In this document: positions 41,242 through 49,000 of the stretch, piece by piece
Layout of the letters: the number at the start of each line of letters is the position of its first letter
How positions within the stretch are numbered: position 1 is the stretch's first letter
Origin: JBGTFE01 sp036403235
GTDB taxonomy: Bacteria > Acidobacteriota > Blastocatellia > Pyrinomonadales > Pyrinomonadaceae
Direction of reading: 5' to 3'
DNA: 64,000 nucleotides
NCBI GenBank assembly: GCA_036403235.1
Contig: DASWRI010000076.1
Span: 101,594-165,593 of the forward strand
Made by a program: the position numbers and the translations under genes
The notes under the pieces: model-generated
Told to the model about the DNA's origin: nothing
Seen by the model: only the letters and a program-made list of their open reading frames with translations
Databases searched by the model: none

Positions 41242-42417
41242 TTACGTCTCGGTTAATAAACTTTCCAATTTTTGCTCTTTAATTCCGTAAAATTCCTTGA
41301 TTGCCTGAATCTGCTCGTCAAGTTTCTCGTTTTCCGCGAAGTTTTTTTGCTTTGTGCCGACAATCATATTGTTTTTCGGCGTGTGCTCGGTCGCGATGAA
41401 TTCGAAAAGCTTGGTCGAATAGCCGCTTTTTTCGAGCAACAGAGCGCGCAGGCCGTCGGTGATTGATTCGGCTTCGCGTTCGAGCATAATGCCGTGTTTG
41501 AGGACGTTTACGAGCATTTCGGGCGGCTTGATTTGCGGGCGGATTTCCTGGTGACAGCACGGCGCGACGACGATTAAATCGGCTTCGGCCTTGATTCCCT
41601 GAAAAATCGCGTCGTCGGTCGCCGTGTTGCAGGCGTGAAGAGCGATTAATATATCGACTTTTTCGAGCTTGAAATCGCCGATGCGACCGTTGACGAATTT
41701 TAAGTTTTCAAATTCGTTTGACCGCGCGATGTCGTTGCAAAGTCCGACAAGCTGGCTTTTCGTATCGACGCCGGTCACGCGAACATCGATGCCGCGAATG
41801 TTTTTAAAAAAATCGTAGGTCGCAAACGTCAGATAACCTTTGCCCGAGCCCATATCGACGATGTTCAGTTTTTTGCGGTCTTTCAGTTCGGATTTATCGA
41901 AAAGAATTCCCAGAGTTTCGATAAATTTATTGATTTGCTTCCATTTGTCATGCTGTTTATCGCGAATCTCGCCGTGGTCGGTGGTGATGCCGAGCGCGCG
42001 CAGATAAAAATTGTTCGAATCGATTTGTTTTCGTTTTTCGCGGTCGTGCCCGACCGGAATGTTCGCCTTAAATGTCGGTTTGGCCACATTAAGACGCGAT
42101 TTTTCTTTTTTTCCGACGTCGAGCTGAAAATCGTTTTCGGTCGTAAAAAGATGACCGCTGAAAAAATCTTTTCCGAGAATTTGGTGCATCATTGCAACGC
42201 TTTCGGTAAAATTGAAATTTTTCGCCGTGTCGCGCGTGTCGTAGCGATATAGAAAAAAGAGACGCTTGCCTTTGCGCGTTTCGACCAAACGAAGCAGAAG
42301 TTTTTGCAGATGCTCGTCCGCGCCTTTATAATTACCTAAAGTCATTTTTACAAAAGTTTCCGCGTGGAGACTTCGGGCAAATTCGCTGATAAATTTTTCG
42401 ACGTTTTCGATTGACAT
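41242..42417 (-). CDS. SAM-dependent methyltransferase (METTL25-like, Methyltransf_32)
   Basis: 391 residues. A helical N-terminal domain with several Lys/Arg-rich patches precedes a Rossmann methyltransferase core: motif I VDMGSGKGYLTFATYDFFKN near residue 187, LIALHACNTATDDAIFQG near 256, and APCCHQEIRPQI near 285. The HACN...CCH arrangement is a hallmark of the PF13679 group. Target (RNA, protein or small molecule) is unknown; the basic N-terminus would suit RNA. It stands alone between rpmE and a divergent DinB-like gene. Confidence 0.87.
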   Translation of the reverse strand: MSIENVEKFISEFARSLHAETFVKMTLGNYKGADEHLQKLLLRLVETRKGKRLFFLYRYDTRDTAKNFNFTESVAMMHQILGKDFFSGHLFTTENDFQLDVGKKEKSRLNVAKPTFKANIPVGHDREKRKQIDSNNFYLRALGITTDHGEIRDKQHDKWKQINKFIETLGILFDKSELKDRKKLNIVDMGSGKGYLTFATYDFFKNIRGIDVRVTGVDTKSQLVGLCNDIARSNEFENLKFVNGRIGDFKLEKVDILIALHACNTATDDAIFQGIKAEADLIVVAPCCHQEIRPQIKPPEMLVNVLKHGIMLEREAESITDGLRALLLEKSGYSTKLFEFIATEHTPKNNMIVGTKQKNFAENEKLDEQIQAIKEFYGIKEQKLESLLTET

Positions 42418-42429
42418 AACAAATTTTTA

Positions 42430-42515
42430 TTTTAACGCTAGTGGCGCAGAGACGCGAAGACGCAAAAATTTTAAAGTAAATTATTTTATATTTTCTTCGA
42501 TTCGCGTTAAAAAAT
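42430..42515. repeat. Word palindrome (GACGCGA type)
   Basis: TTTTAACGC...GGCGCAGAGACGCGAAGACGC on the left, GATTCGCGTTAAAA on the right, in the gap between divergent genes. Confidence 0.7.
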
Positions 42516-42521
42516 AAATTT

Positions 42522-42989
42522 ATGACTATTGCAAAAGACGCATTTCTGAAATCGATTTTATATCTTTTGCGCGAGACTTTCGAAGGCTCGCCCGAAGGAC
42601 AGGGCAGCGCGTATCTCGATAGAGGCGTCGGCGTTTTCGCGACGCTCGAAAAGCTTTCGGCCGAAGCGGCTTCGCGCGAGATTAGTTCGACGACGATTGC
42701 CGCGCAGACCGAGCACGCCAAATTTTATCTCGACCGCCTGTGCGAATTTATGCACGGCCGGACGGAAAAAGTAAACTGGGAGCAAAGCTGGCTGATTGAA
42801 ACCGTCAGCGAAACGGAATGGAACGCCCTGCGCGAAGGCGTGCGAAAATCTTACGAAGGCGCGCTCCGCTGCGTCGCCGACATCGAAGACTGGAGCGAAG
42901 ACAATGTCGGGATGGCGATGGGAATACTCGCGCACACGGCGTATCACCTCGGCGCGATTCGGCAGCTTGCTAAATCGTCCGGTAGTTAA
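42522..42989 (+). CDS. DinB-like (YfiT/DinB) protein
   Basis: 155 residues, all helical, resembling the DinB four-helix metal-binding fold: a His in QTEHAKFYLDRL near residue 64 and a second pair in ILAHTAYHLGAIRQL near 137. The family includes thiol-dependent transferases and many uncharacterised proteins; here the substrate is not evident. It is followed five bases later by a glycosyltransferase gene on the same strand. Confidence 0.75.
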   Translation: MTIAKDAFLKSILYLLRETFEGSPEGQGSAYLDRGVGVFATLEKLSAEAASREISSTTIAAQTEHAKFYLDRLCEFMHGRTEKVNWEQSWLIETVSETEWNALREGVRKSYEGALRCVADIEDWSEDNVGMAMGILAHTAYHLGAIRQLAKSSGS

Positions 42990-42994
42990 AACGA

Positions 42995-44611
42995 ATGCGC
43001 CGATGGCTTAAATATCAACTTCTGAAACTTCGTCGAAGAAATTGGCTTCCGCCGGTATTTATTGTTTTAATAATTTCGGCAACGCTCGCCGCTCACATCG
43101 CGTTTGCCGTCTGTCTCGCCAGCGACGAATCGAACGACGGCAAATTATATTCGCAGATTGCCGTTAACGTTCTTGAGCAGAAAATTTACGCAATCGAAGC
43201 GCAGCCGCCTTACCACCCGACTTTGATTCGCCTACCCGGTTACCCGCTTTTTCTGGCGGCGGTTTATGCGGTTTTCGGACACGGAAACGACACGGCGGTG
43301 CGCGTCGTCCAAGCCGTTTTCGATACGTTGACGTGTCTGCTGGTCGCGTTTTTAACGTGGAGCTGGACGGGCGAAAAGTACAGAAAACGCGCTGCCCGGT
43401 TTGCTTTTTTTCTCGCCGCTTTGTGTCCGTTCACGGCAATTTACGCGGCTACGCTCTTGACCGAAACGCTGACGACTTTTTTATTCGCGGCGATAACTCT
43501 GGCGGCGACTTTTGCCTTTAAGACAAAAACAAACAAATCGAAACTTGTCTGGTGGATTTTAGCCGGATTTCTGACCGGACTGGCCGTTTTGCTTCGGCCC
43601 GACAGCGGTCTGCTCGCGCTCGGCGTCGGTTTGACGCTGGTTTTTACGGAATTATTCAAACGCGATTCGGAAGATAAATTTATCTCGCGTCTGGTGAAAA
43701 CAGTCTGGCAGGGCGCGGTTTTTTCGCTCGCTTTCGTTCTCGTACTCGTTCCGTGGACGATTCGCAACGAACGGCTTTTCGGGGTTTTTCAGCCGCTCGC
43801 ACCGGCGCACGCCGAAATGCCCGGCGAATTTGTTCCGTACGGCTATCTCGCATGGCTTCGAACCTGGGTGGACGACCAGCGATATATCGAGCCGATGATT
43901 TGGAATCTTGAGGAAAAGCAGATAAAAATCGAAGATGCGGGCAATGCCGCCTTTGATTCCGAAGACGAAAAAAATCGTGTGGCGGCCCTGCTCAATCAAT
44001 ACAACAATCCGCCGGATGATGTGCAGGACGATGCGGGCGAAGAAGCGGCGGACGGTTTGAGCGGCGACGACGACCAGACGGAGGACGACAGCGACGATGC
44101 CGGCCAATCTTCGGACGACGAGCAAAATGTGCAGATGACGCCGGAGATTGACGCCGGTTTCGCGCAAATCGCGCAGGAGCGCATTGCACGCGCGCCGTTT
44201 CGCTATTACGTCAAGCTTCCCGTCAAACGCGCCGCCGCGCTCTGGTTTGACACGCACTCGAAATATTATTCGTTTGACGGCGAGCTTTTTCCGCTGAATG
44301 ATTTGGACGAAGACGAGAACCAGCACATCTGGCTTCCGATTTTTGACGCTGTGACGTGGCTTTACACCGTTTTAGCCGTTGCCGGAGCGTTTGTTTTGTG
44401 GAGCGGGCGAAAAACGCGCTGGCTGATTTTAGTCGTGCTTTTAATTTTTCCGCGCATTGTGTTTTTCGCTTCGCTCGAAAATCCCGAGCCGCGCTATGTC
44501 GTCGAGCTTTTCGCTTTTACGGCGGTGCTTGGCGGAATCGCGCTCGCGCGTATAAAATTCAAATGGCGCAGAGGATTGTTTTCGATACGATTTTTCTGCG
44601 GCAGAGATTAA
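42995..44611 (+). CDS. Membrane glycosyltransferase with an acidic insert (GT39-like)
   Basis: 538 residues, about ten membrane segments. The first periplasmic loop has ASDESNDGKLYSQIAVNVLE and PTLIRLPGYPLFLAAVYA, the typical PMT/ArnT-like pattern with an acidic catalytic loop. Residues about 330-380 form a highly acidic, unstructured insert (DDVQDDAGEEAADG, GDDDQTEDDSDDAGQSSDDE) between the catalytic half and the last helices, not seen in ordinary members. It overlaps no repeat and reads like genuine coding DNA. The donor is probably a polyprenyl-phosphate sugar. Confidence 0.85.
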   Translation: MRRWLKYQLLKLRRRNWLPPVFIVLIISATLAAHIAFAVCLASDESNDGKLYSQIAVNVLEQKIYAIEAQPPYHPTLIRLPGYPLFLAAVYAVFGHGNDTAVRVVQAVFDTLTCLLVAFLTWSWTGEKYRKRAARFAFFLAALCPFTAIYAATLLTETLTTFLFAAITLAATFAFKTKTNKSKLVWWILAGFLTGLAVLLRPDSGLLALGVGLTLVFTELFKRDSEDKFISRLVKTVWQGAVFSLAFVLVLVPWTIRNERLFGVFQPLAPAHAEMPGEFVPYGYLAWLRTWVDDQRYIEPMIWNLEEKQIKIEDAGNAAFDSEDEKNRVAALLNQYNNPPDDVQDDAGEEAADGLSGDDDQTEDDSDDAGQSSDDEQNVQMTPEIDAGFAQIAQERIARAPFRYYVKLPVKRAAALWFDTHSKYYSFDGELFPLNDLDEDENQHIWLPIFDAVTWLYTVLAVAGAFVLWSGRKTRWLILVVLLIFPRIVFFASLENPEPRYVVELFAFTAVLGGIALARIKFKWRRGLFSIRFFCGRD

Positions 44612-44614
44612 TTT

Positions 44615-45031
44615 ATGAACAATTTATTTCATCTTGCTTTTCCCGTAAAAGATTTATCGGAAGCGCGCGCTTTTTACGCGGGCGTTCTCGAATGCGAAGA
44701 AGGTAGAAGCTCTGACATATGGATTGATTTCAATCTTTTCGGCCATCAAATCGTGACGCATCTCGCGCCCGAATCGACGGGCGTGCGGGCGACGAACGCT
44801 GTTGACGCCGACCACGTTCCGATTCCGCATTTCGGAATCGTTCTGCCGATGGACGAGTGGAAAAAGTTTGCCGAAAAATTAAAATCGAAAAATGTCGAGT
44901 TTATCATCGAGCCGAAAATCAGATTTCAAGGCGAAGTCGGCGAGCAGGCGACGATGTTTTTCCTCGACCCGTCGGGCAATGCGCTCGAATTTAAGGGTTT
45001 TAATGACTTTTCGTTAATTTTCGCCAAGTGA
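44615..45031 (+). CDS. VOC-family (glyoxalase-like) protein
   Basis: 138 residues with paired beta-alpha-beta-beta-beta modules: FHLAFPVKDLSEARAFYAGV near residues 5-24 with His6 as possible metal ligand, HQIVTHLA near 44, and the terminal FLDPSGNALEFKGF with a metal-type Glu. Function could be dioxygenase, glyoxalase or resistance-type binding; none is indicated. The gene follows the glycosyltransferase by three bases and is probably in its operon. Confidence 0.9.
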   Translation: MNNLFHLAFPVKDLSEARAFYAGVLECEEGRSSDIWIDFNLFGHQIVTHLAPESTGVRATNAVDADHVPIPHFGIVLPMDEWKKFAEKLKSKNVEFIIEPKIRFQGEVGEQATMFFLDPSGNALEFKGFNDFSLIFAK

Positions 45032-45035
45032 TTTT

Positions 45036-45115
45036 TCACCGCCGAGACACGGAGGCCCTAGAGATTTTTAAAATAGATTTTCTCTGTGTCTTCGTGTTTC
45101 GGCGGTAAATTTCTT
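45036..45115. repeat. Word palindrome (GAGACAC / CTGTGTC)
   Basis: TTTCACCGCCGAGACACGGAG on the left, CTCTGTGTCTTCGTGTTTCGGCGG on the right, between the VOC and oxidoreductase genes. Confidence 0.85.
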
Positions 45116-45117
45116 CT

Positions 45118-46269
45118 ATGAAAAAAGCTGAAATCGTAATCATCGGCGGCGGCGTTGTCGGCGCGAGCGTGGCGTATCACCTGGCAAAGCGCGGCGCGAA
45201 AGATGTTTTGATTTTGGAAAGTGAGGCAAAACAAGGACTCGGCTCGACCGGCAAAGCGACGGGCGGCGTTCGCGCGCAGTTTGAAACCGACATCAATATA
45301 AAAATGTCGCTTTATTCAATCGATTTTTTCGAGCGCTGGGATTACGACTGCGGCTATGAGCCGCGCGGCTATCTTTTTTTTGCGACCGACGAAAAACAGT
45401 TTGAGTATTTAAAGCGAAACGTCGAAAAGCAGAAGGCGCTCGGCGTGCGCGACGTCGAAATCGTCGATACGCGGGCGATTGCAAAAATCGTCAGAGGCTT
45501 AAACTGCGCTGACATTTATGGCGGTAGCTTTGGCGCGCGCGACGGTTTTATCAATCCGCTCGCCGTCATGGAAGGCTTTACCAAAAAAGCGACGGCGCGC
45601 GGCGCGCAAATCGAATTCGACGCGAAAGCGTTTTCGATTTTGATTGAAAATGGGCGCGTCAAAGCCGTCGAGACAAATCGAGGAAAAATCGAATGCGAAA
45701 AGGTGATTGTCTGCACCGGCGCGCGGGCGCGTGATTTGGCGAAAACGGCCGGAGTCGATTTGCCCGTCGAGCCGCAAAAGCGCCAAATCGTCTGGGCGAA
45801 AAGCTCGCGCGAGTTTCAAAAAAATCTGCCGATGGTGATTGATTTGGGGAGCGGTTTTCATTTTCGTCCGGCGAAAGACTCGCTCAACGAAATTCTTTTC
45901 GCCTATCCCGACCGCGACGACACGTCTTCGCCGGACACGAATTTTGACGAATCGTTTATCGAAAAAGTTTACGCGCGGGCGAGGCATCGCGCGCCGTTTT
46001 TGTGCGAAACCGAGGTCGTCACGGAAAAATGCCGCGCCGGGCTTTATGAAAACACGCCCGACCATCACGCTATTTTGGGCGGCTGCGAAACGGAAGGGCT
46101 TTATTTTGCAAACGGTTTCAGCGGTCACGGCGTCATGCATTCGCCTGCGACGGGACGCGCTCTGGCGGAAATCGTGCTCGACGGTGCGGCTGGCTTTCTC
46201 GACGTTTCGTGCTTGCAACTGGAAAGATTCGCAAAAGGCGAGCTGCTTCACGAAACCGCTTTTATTTAA
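45118..46269 (+). CDS. FAD-dependent oxidoreductase (DAO/sarcosine-oxidase-beta type)
   Basis: 383 residues. N-terminal dinucleotide-binding IVIIGGGVVGASVAYHLAKR (about residues 5-24), then STGKATGGVRAQFETDIN, which corresponds to the FAD region of sarcosine/dimethylglycine/proline oxidases, and C-terminal ENTPDHHAILGG followed by FSGHGVMHSPATGRALAEIV near 340. It oxidises a secondary amine or related substrate; which one is unknown. A soluble flavoprotein with no partner subunits nearby. Confidence 0.92.
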   Translation: MKKAEIVIIGGGVVGASVAYHLAKRGAKDVLILESEAKQGLGSTGKATGGVRAQFETDINIKMSLYSIDFFERWDYDCGYEPRGYLFFATDEKQFEYLKRNVEKQKALGVRDVEIVDTRAIAKIVRGLNCADIYGGSFGARDGFINPLAVMEGFTKKATARGAQIEFDAKAFSILIENGRVKAVETNRGKIECEKVIVCTGARARDLAKTAGVDLPVEPQKRQIVWAKSSREFQKNLPMVIDLGSGFHFRPAKDSLNEILFAYPDRDDTSSPDTNFDESFIEKVYARARHRAPFLCETEVVTEKCRAGLYENTPDHHAILGGCETEGLYFANGFSGHGVMHSPATGRALAEIVLDGAAGFLDVSCLQLERFAKGELLHETAFI

Positions 46270-46272
46270 AAA

Positions 46273-46336
46273 CATTTACCACACAGAAAATTAAAAAATC
46301 TCTGTGTTCTCTGTGTTCTCTGTGGTAAATTTTTCT
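46273..46336. repeat. Word repeats (TGTTCTC) between two genes
   Basis: TTTACCACACAGA on the left; three CTGTGTT-type words and CTCTGTGGTAAA on the right. Closely related words occur before the GNAT gene at 54580-54600. Confidence 0.85.
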
Positions 46337-46337
46337 T

Positions 46338-47279
46338 ATGAAGACAGCAATCGTCCATCATCCGATTTATCAAAAACACGACACCGGACCCGGTCATCCG
46401 GAAACGCCGAAGCGTTATGAAGTCGTGATGAAAGCGCTCAAAAGCGACCGTAAATTCTGGGAAAGCCTGGCGGAAATGACGCCCGAAAAAGCTGCTAAAG
46501 GAATTATCCAGGCCGCGCACACGCCGCAGCATTTCAAGCGCATCGAACACGCTTTCTCGGAAGGTGTCGATAGGCTCGACGCCGACACGGTTATCTCGAT
46601 GCAGTCGTTTGACGCCTCGCTGTTTGCGGCGGGCGGCGCGTGTCGCGCGGTCGATGCGGTGATGACCGGCGAAGCGGATAACGCATTTGTCGCCGTTCGC
46701 CCGCCCGGACATCACGCGACGGCCGAAAAAGCGATGGGATTTTGTCTTTTTAACAACATCGCCGTCGCCGCGCGTTACGCTCAAAGGAAATACACGGAAA
46801 TCGAGCGCGTCGCAATCGTCGATTGGGACGTGCATCACGGAAACGGAACGCAGGGGATTTTTTTTGACGACCCGAGCGTTTTCTTTTTTTCGATGCACCA
46901 ATATCCGTGGTATCCGGGAACGGGCTCGCGCGGCGAGACGGGCTTCGGGCGCGGAAAAAATTACACGATGAACGTGCCGGTCAAAGCCTACACGCAGGCG
47001 TCGGATCAAAAAAGAATGTTTGAAGCGGCAATCGGCGACATCAACGCAAATTTCAAACCGGATTTGATAATGATTTCCGCCGGTTTCGACGCTCATCTGA
47101 CCGACCCGCTCGGACAATTGCGGCTTGAAGACAAAGATTTCGTTTCGATGACGAAAATCGTCAAACAGTGGGCCGACGAAACGTGCGAAGGCCGCGTCGT
47201 TTCGTGTCTCGAAGGCGGCTACAATCTGGAAACTCTGGGCGAAACCGTAAAAAATCACGTCAAAGCTCTGCAAGAATAA
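46338..47279 (+). CDS. Histone-deacetylase-family amidohydrolase
   Basis: 313 residues with the zinc-dependent arginase/deacetylase fold: RPPGHHATAEKAMGFC near residue 117 (catalytic His pair), VDWDVHHGNGTQ near 158 (Asp/His zinc ligands), FSMHQYPWYPGTG near 184, SAGFDAHLTDPLG near 248 (second Asp) and LEGGYNLETL near 295. Bacterial members deacetylate small molecules (acetoin AcuC-like, polyamines) or lysines. No acuA or acuB is nearby. Confidence 0.94.
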   Translation: MKTAIVHHPIYQKHDTGPGHPETPKRYEVVMKALKSDRKFWESLAEMTPEKAAKGIIQAAHTPQHFKRIEHAFSEGVDRLDADTVISMQSFDASLFAAGGACRAVDAVMTGEADNAFVAVRPPGHHATAEKAMGFCLFNNIAVAARYAQRKYTEIERVAIVDWDVHHGNGTQGIFFDDPSVFFFSMHQYPWYPGTGSRGETGFGRGKNYTMNVPVKAYTQASDQKRMFEAAIGDINANFKPDLIMISAGFDAHLTDPLGQLRLEDKDFVSMTKIVKQWADETCEGRVVSCLEGGYNLETLGETVKNHVKALQE

Positions 47280-47317
47280 TATGAACACTTTGCGTATTGT
47301 CGTCGAAGATGACGAAC

Positions 47318-47500
47318 AATATAGCGCAGGGTGAAATGAAGCGCGAGCGAATAAAACTCTACGTGATTTGGTAATAATTCAATCGCTCGCTGACGGCGAG
47401 CAACATTGATTGATTGTTCGACGCCGACAGCGTCTGCAATATTTTCTCGCAACGGTCGCAGGATTGCTCAACTTCATTTCGCTTAACCCTGCGCTATATT
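47318..47500. mobile_element. Multi-branched inverted-repeat element A
   Basis: The outer arms pair 47318-47341 with 47472-47500 (AATATAGCGCAGGGT...GAAATGAAG, five extra bases in the right arm). Inside are an 8-bp perfect hairpin (47343-47350/47383-47390) and a second near 47389-47398/47422-47431. The whole fills most of the 378-base gap after the deacetylase. It contains no gene. It could be a MITE/REPIN-type element or a structured RNA. Confidence 0.7.
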
Positions 47501-47657
47501 ATTTGTCGCTTTCAGCGACTTTGATGAGTTACAAACGACCGTATATCCAAATCAAAAACTTTTGCCGAAGTCGCCCGAATTGCTTTACGTATAAAATTAT
47601 TTTTGTGATACACTTTTCGGTGAACTCGTCCAACCGAATTAAAAAGGAGTAAAAGCA

Positions 47658-47939
47658 ATGCCGGATATCGAAATTCCGTGTGTTCAATGCAAGGAAAATT
47701 TTCTTTTTACGGAAAAGGAACAGGAAACTTTCTACCAACGCAACATGATGTCGCCGCAGCGATGCTCGAAATGCCGCTCAAAAAAAGCGGCGAAGGGCGA
47801 AAACGCTCCGGAAAAATTTGAAATCGTCTGCGACCATTGCGGCAAGCACGACCAGGTGCCGTTTCAACCGAAAGTCGGGCGCGAAGTTCTGTGTCGCGAG
47901 TGTTATAACGCGAGCAAATCGAGAATGAGATTCGCGTAG
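47658..47939 (+). CDS. Zinc-ribbon protein with two CxxC pairs
   Basis: 93 residues. The first half is a zinc-ribbon (IPCVQCKENFLFTEKE with a second pair CSKCRS, the zf-trcl/CxxCxxCC type); the second half is the 'CxxC-x17-CxxC' module (VCDHCGKHDQVPFQ followed by LCRECY). Such proteins are frequent and uncharacterised, probably binding nucleic acid or partner proteins. A strong ribosome site (AAAAAGGAG) lies 13 bases before ATG. It is a single gene after the structured element. Confidence 0.9.
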   Translation: MPDIEIPCVQCKENFLFTEKEQETFYQRNMMSPQRCSKCRSKKAAKGENAPEKFEIVCDHCGKHDQVPFQPKVGREVLCRECYNASKSRMRFA

Positions 47940-48015
47940 AAAACGAAAAATTGAAAACGGAAAATGGAAAATGAAGAATTTGTTTTTTTTATTTTCCATT
48001 TTCCGTTTTTCGTTC
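47940..48015. repeat. Heptamer-word palindrome (GGAAAAT)
   Basis: AACGAAAAATTGAAAACGGA and AAATGGAAAATG on the left, ATTTTCCATTTTCCGTTTTTCGTT on the right: a near-perfect hairpin after the zinc-ribbon gene. Confidence 0.9.
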
Positions 48016-48030
48016 TACATTATATAAGCT

Positions 48031-48825
48031 ATGTCGTTTGAGACAGTAAATTACGAATTGAGCGAAACGGTGGCGATTATTACTTTTAATCGCCCCGAAG
48101 CTCTCAACGCGCTTTCGCTCCAATTGACGCGCGATTTGCAGGCGGCGATTCGCAAAGCGATTGAAGACAGGGCGCGCGCAGTCGTCCTGACCGGCGAAGG
48201 ACGGGCGTTTTGTTCGGGCGGCGATTTGCGCGAGATGCGCCTCATGTGGGAGCGCGAAGGTCGCATCGAAGCGTTTATGGAAGAGCCTTTGAAAGCGCTG
48301 CACGACGTGATTTTGCTGATTCGCGAAACGCCGATTCCGTTTCTCGCCGCCGTTCAGGGCGTCTGCGCGGGCGCGGGAACAAATTTCGCATTGGCCTGCG
48401 ACCTCGTTTTTGCGGCGGAAAACGCGAGCTTTAACGAAGCGTTCGTCCGAATCGGTCTTTCGCCCGACTGCGGCGGCTCGTTTTTTCTGCCGCGCGCCGT
48501 CGGCGAAAAGCTCGCGGCTGAAATTTTTATGACGGGTGAAACAATTTCAGCCGAGCGCGCGTTAGCAATAGGTATGATAAATCGCGCCGTCGCGGCAGAA
48601 AATTTAATGAATGAAGCGATGTCGATGGCAAAACGCCTCGCGCTTGCGCCGACCGCTTCAATCGGGCGAATCAAGCAAATGCTGAACGCGTCTTTTTCGA
48701 ACGACCTTCGCCGGCAGCTTGAACTCGAACACGAATGCCAGATTCAGTCGGGCAAAGGAGCGGATTTCAAAGAAGGCGTAACGGCGTTTTTCGAAAAGCG
48801 CCAGCCGCAGTTTACGGGAACTTGA
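48031..48825 (+). CDS. Enoyl-CoA hydratase/isomerase family protein (PaaG-like)
   Basis: 264-residue crotonase. FNRPEALNALSLQL near 18, the oxyanion-hole GEGRAFCSGGDLREM near 53 and FLAAVQGVCAGAGTNFAL near 95. The residue aligned with the first catalytic Glu of hydratases is replaced (FVRIGLSPDCGG); instead there is an Asp in the SPDCGG position, as in PaaG (ring-epoxide isomerase), while the second Glu region (AAEIFMTGE) is kept. An isomerase role is therefore more likely than simple hydration. No other phenylacetate genes are near. Confidence 0.88.
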   Translation: MSFETVNYELSETVAIITFNRPEALNALSLQLTRDLQAAIRKAIEDRARAVVLTGEGRAFCSGGDLREMRLMWEREGRIEAFMEEPLKALHDVILLIRETPIPFLAAVQGVCAGAGTNFALACDLVFAAENASFNEAFVRIGLSPDCGGSFFLPRAVGEKLAAEIFMTGETISAERALAIGMINRAVAAENLMNEAMSMAKRLALAPTASIGRIKQMLNASFSNDLRRQLELEHECQIQSGKGADFKEGVTAFFEKRQPQFTGT

Positions 48826-48848
48826 AAATTTGAATTTTTGTAGAAGGC

Positions 48849-48885
48849 AAAGCCGTCGGGTTTAAAAGCCTGGCGGCTTTTTTAT
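48849..48885 (+). terminator. Terminator of the crotonase gene
   Basis: AAAGCCGTCGGG and CCTGGCGGCTTTTTT with a short A/T loop. Confidence 0.88.
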
Positions 48886-48890
48886 TTTTA

Positions 48891-48994
48891 ATCAGTTGTC
48901 CGTTGTCTCTTATCAATTGCCGGCTGAGATTTAATTACGTTGCTGAATTAAGCTCAAGGCGCGCAACTGACAACGGACAACGAACCAAGGACAA
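48891..48994. repeat. Word palindrome with conserved core (copy 2)
   Basis: TCAGTTGTCCGTTGTC on the left, GACAACGGACAACGAACC on the right. The centre (48924-48957, CTGAGATTTAATTACGTTGC then TGAATTAAGCTCAA) aligns with 18918-18952. Confidence 0.88.
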
Positions 48995-49000
48995 ATTGTT

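Noticed and set aside
46266..47288. 340-codon antisense frame over the deacetylase gene
   Set aside because: The sense strand carries all the amidohydrolase motifs; the antisense product has none.
47280..47657. Retron or diversity-generating element
   Set aside because: The gap has a branched inverted repeat but there is no reverse transcriptase, no template-variable repeat pair and no effector gene anywhere in the window.
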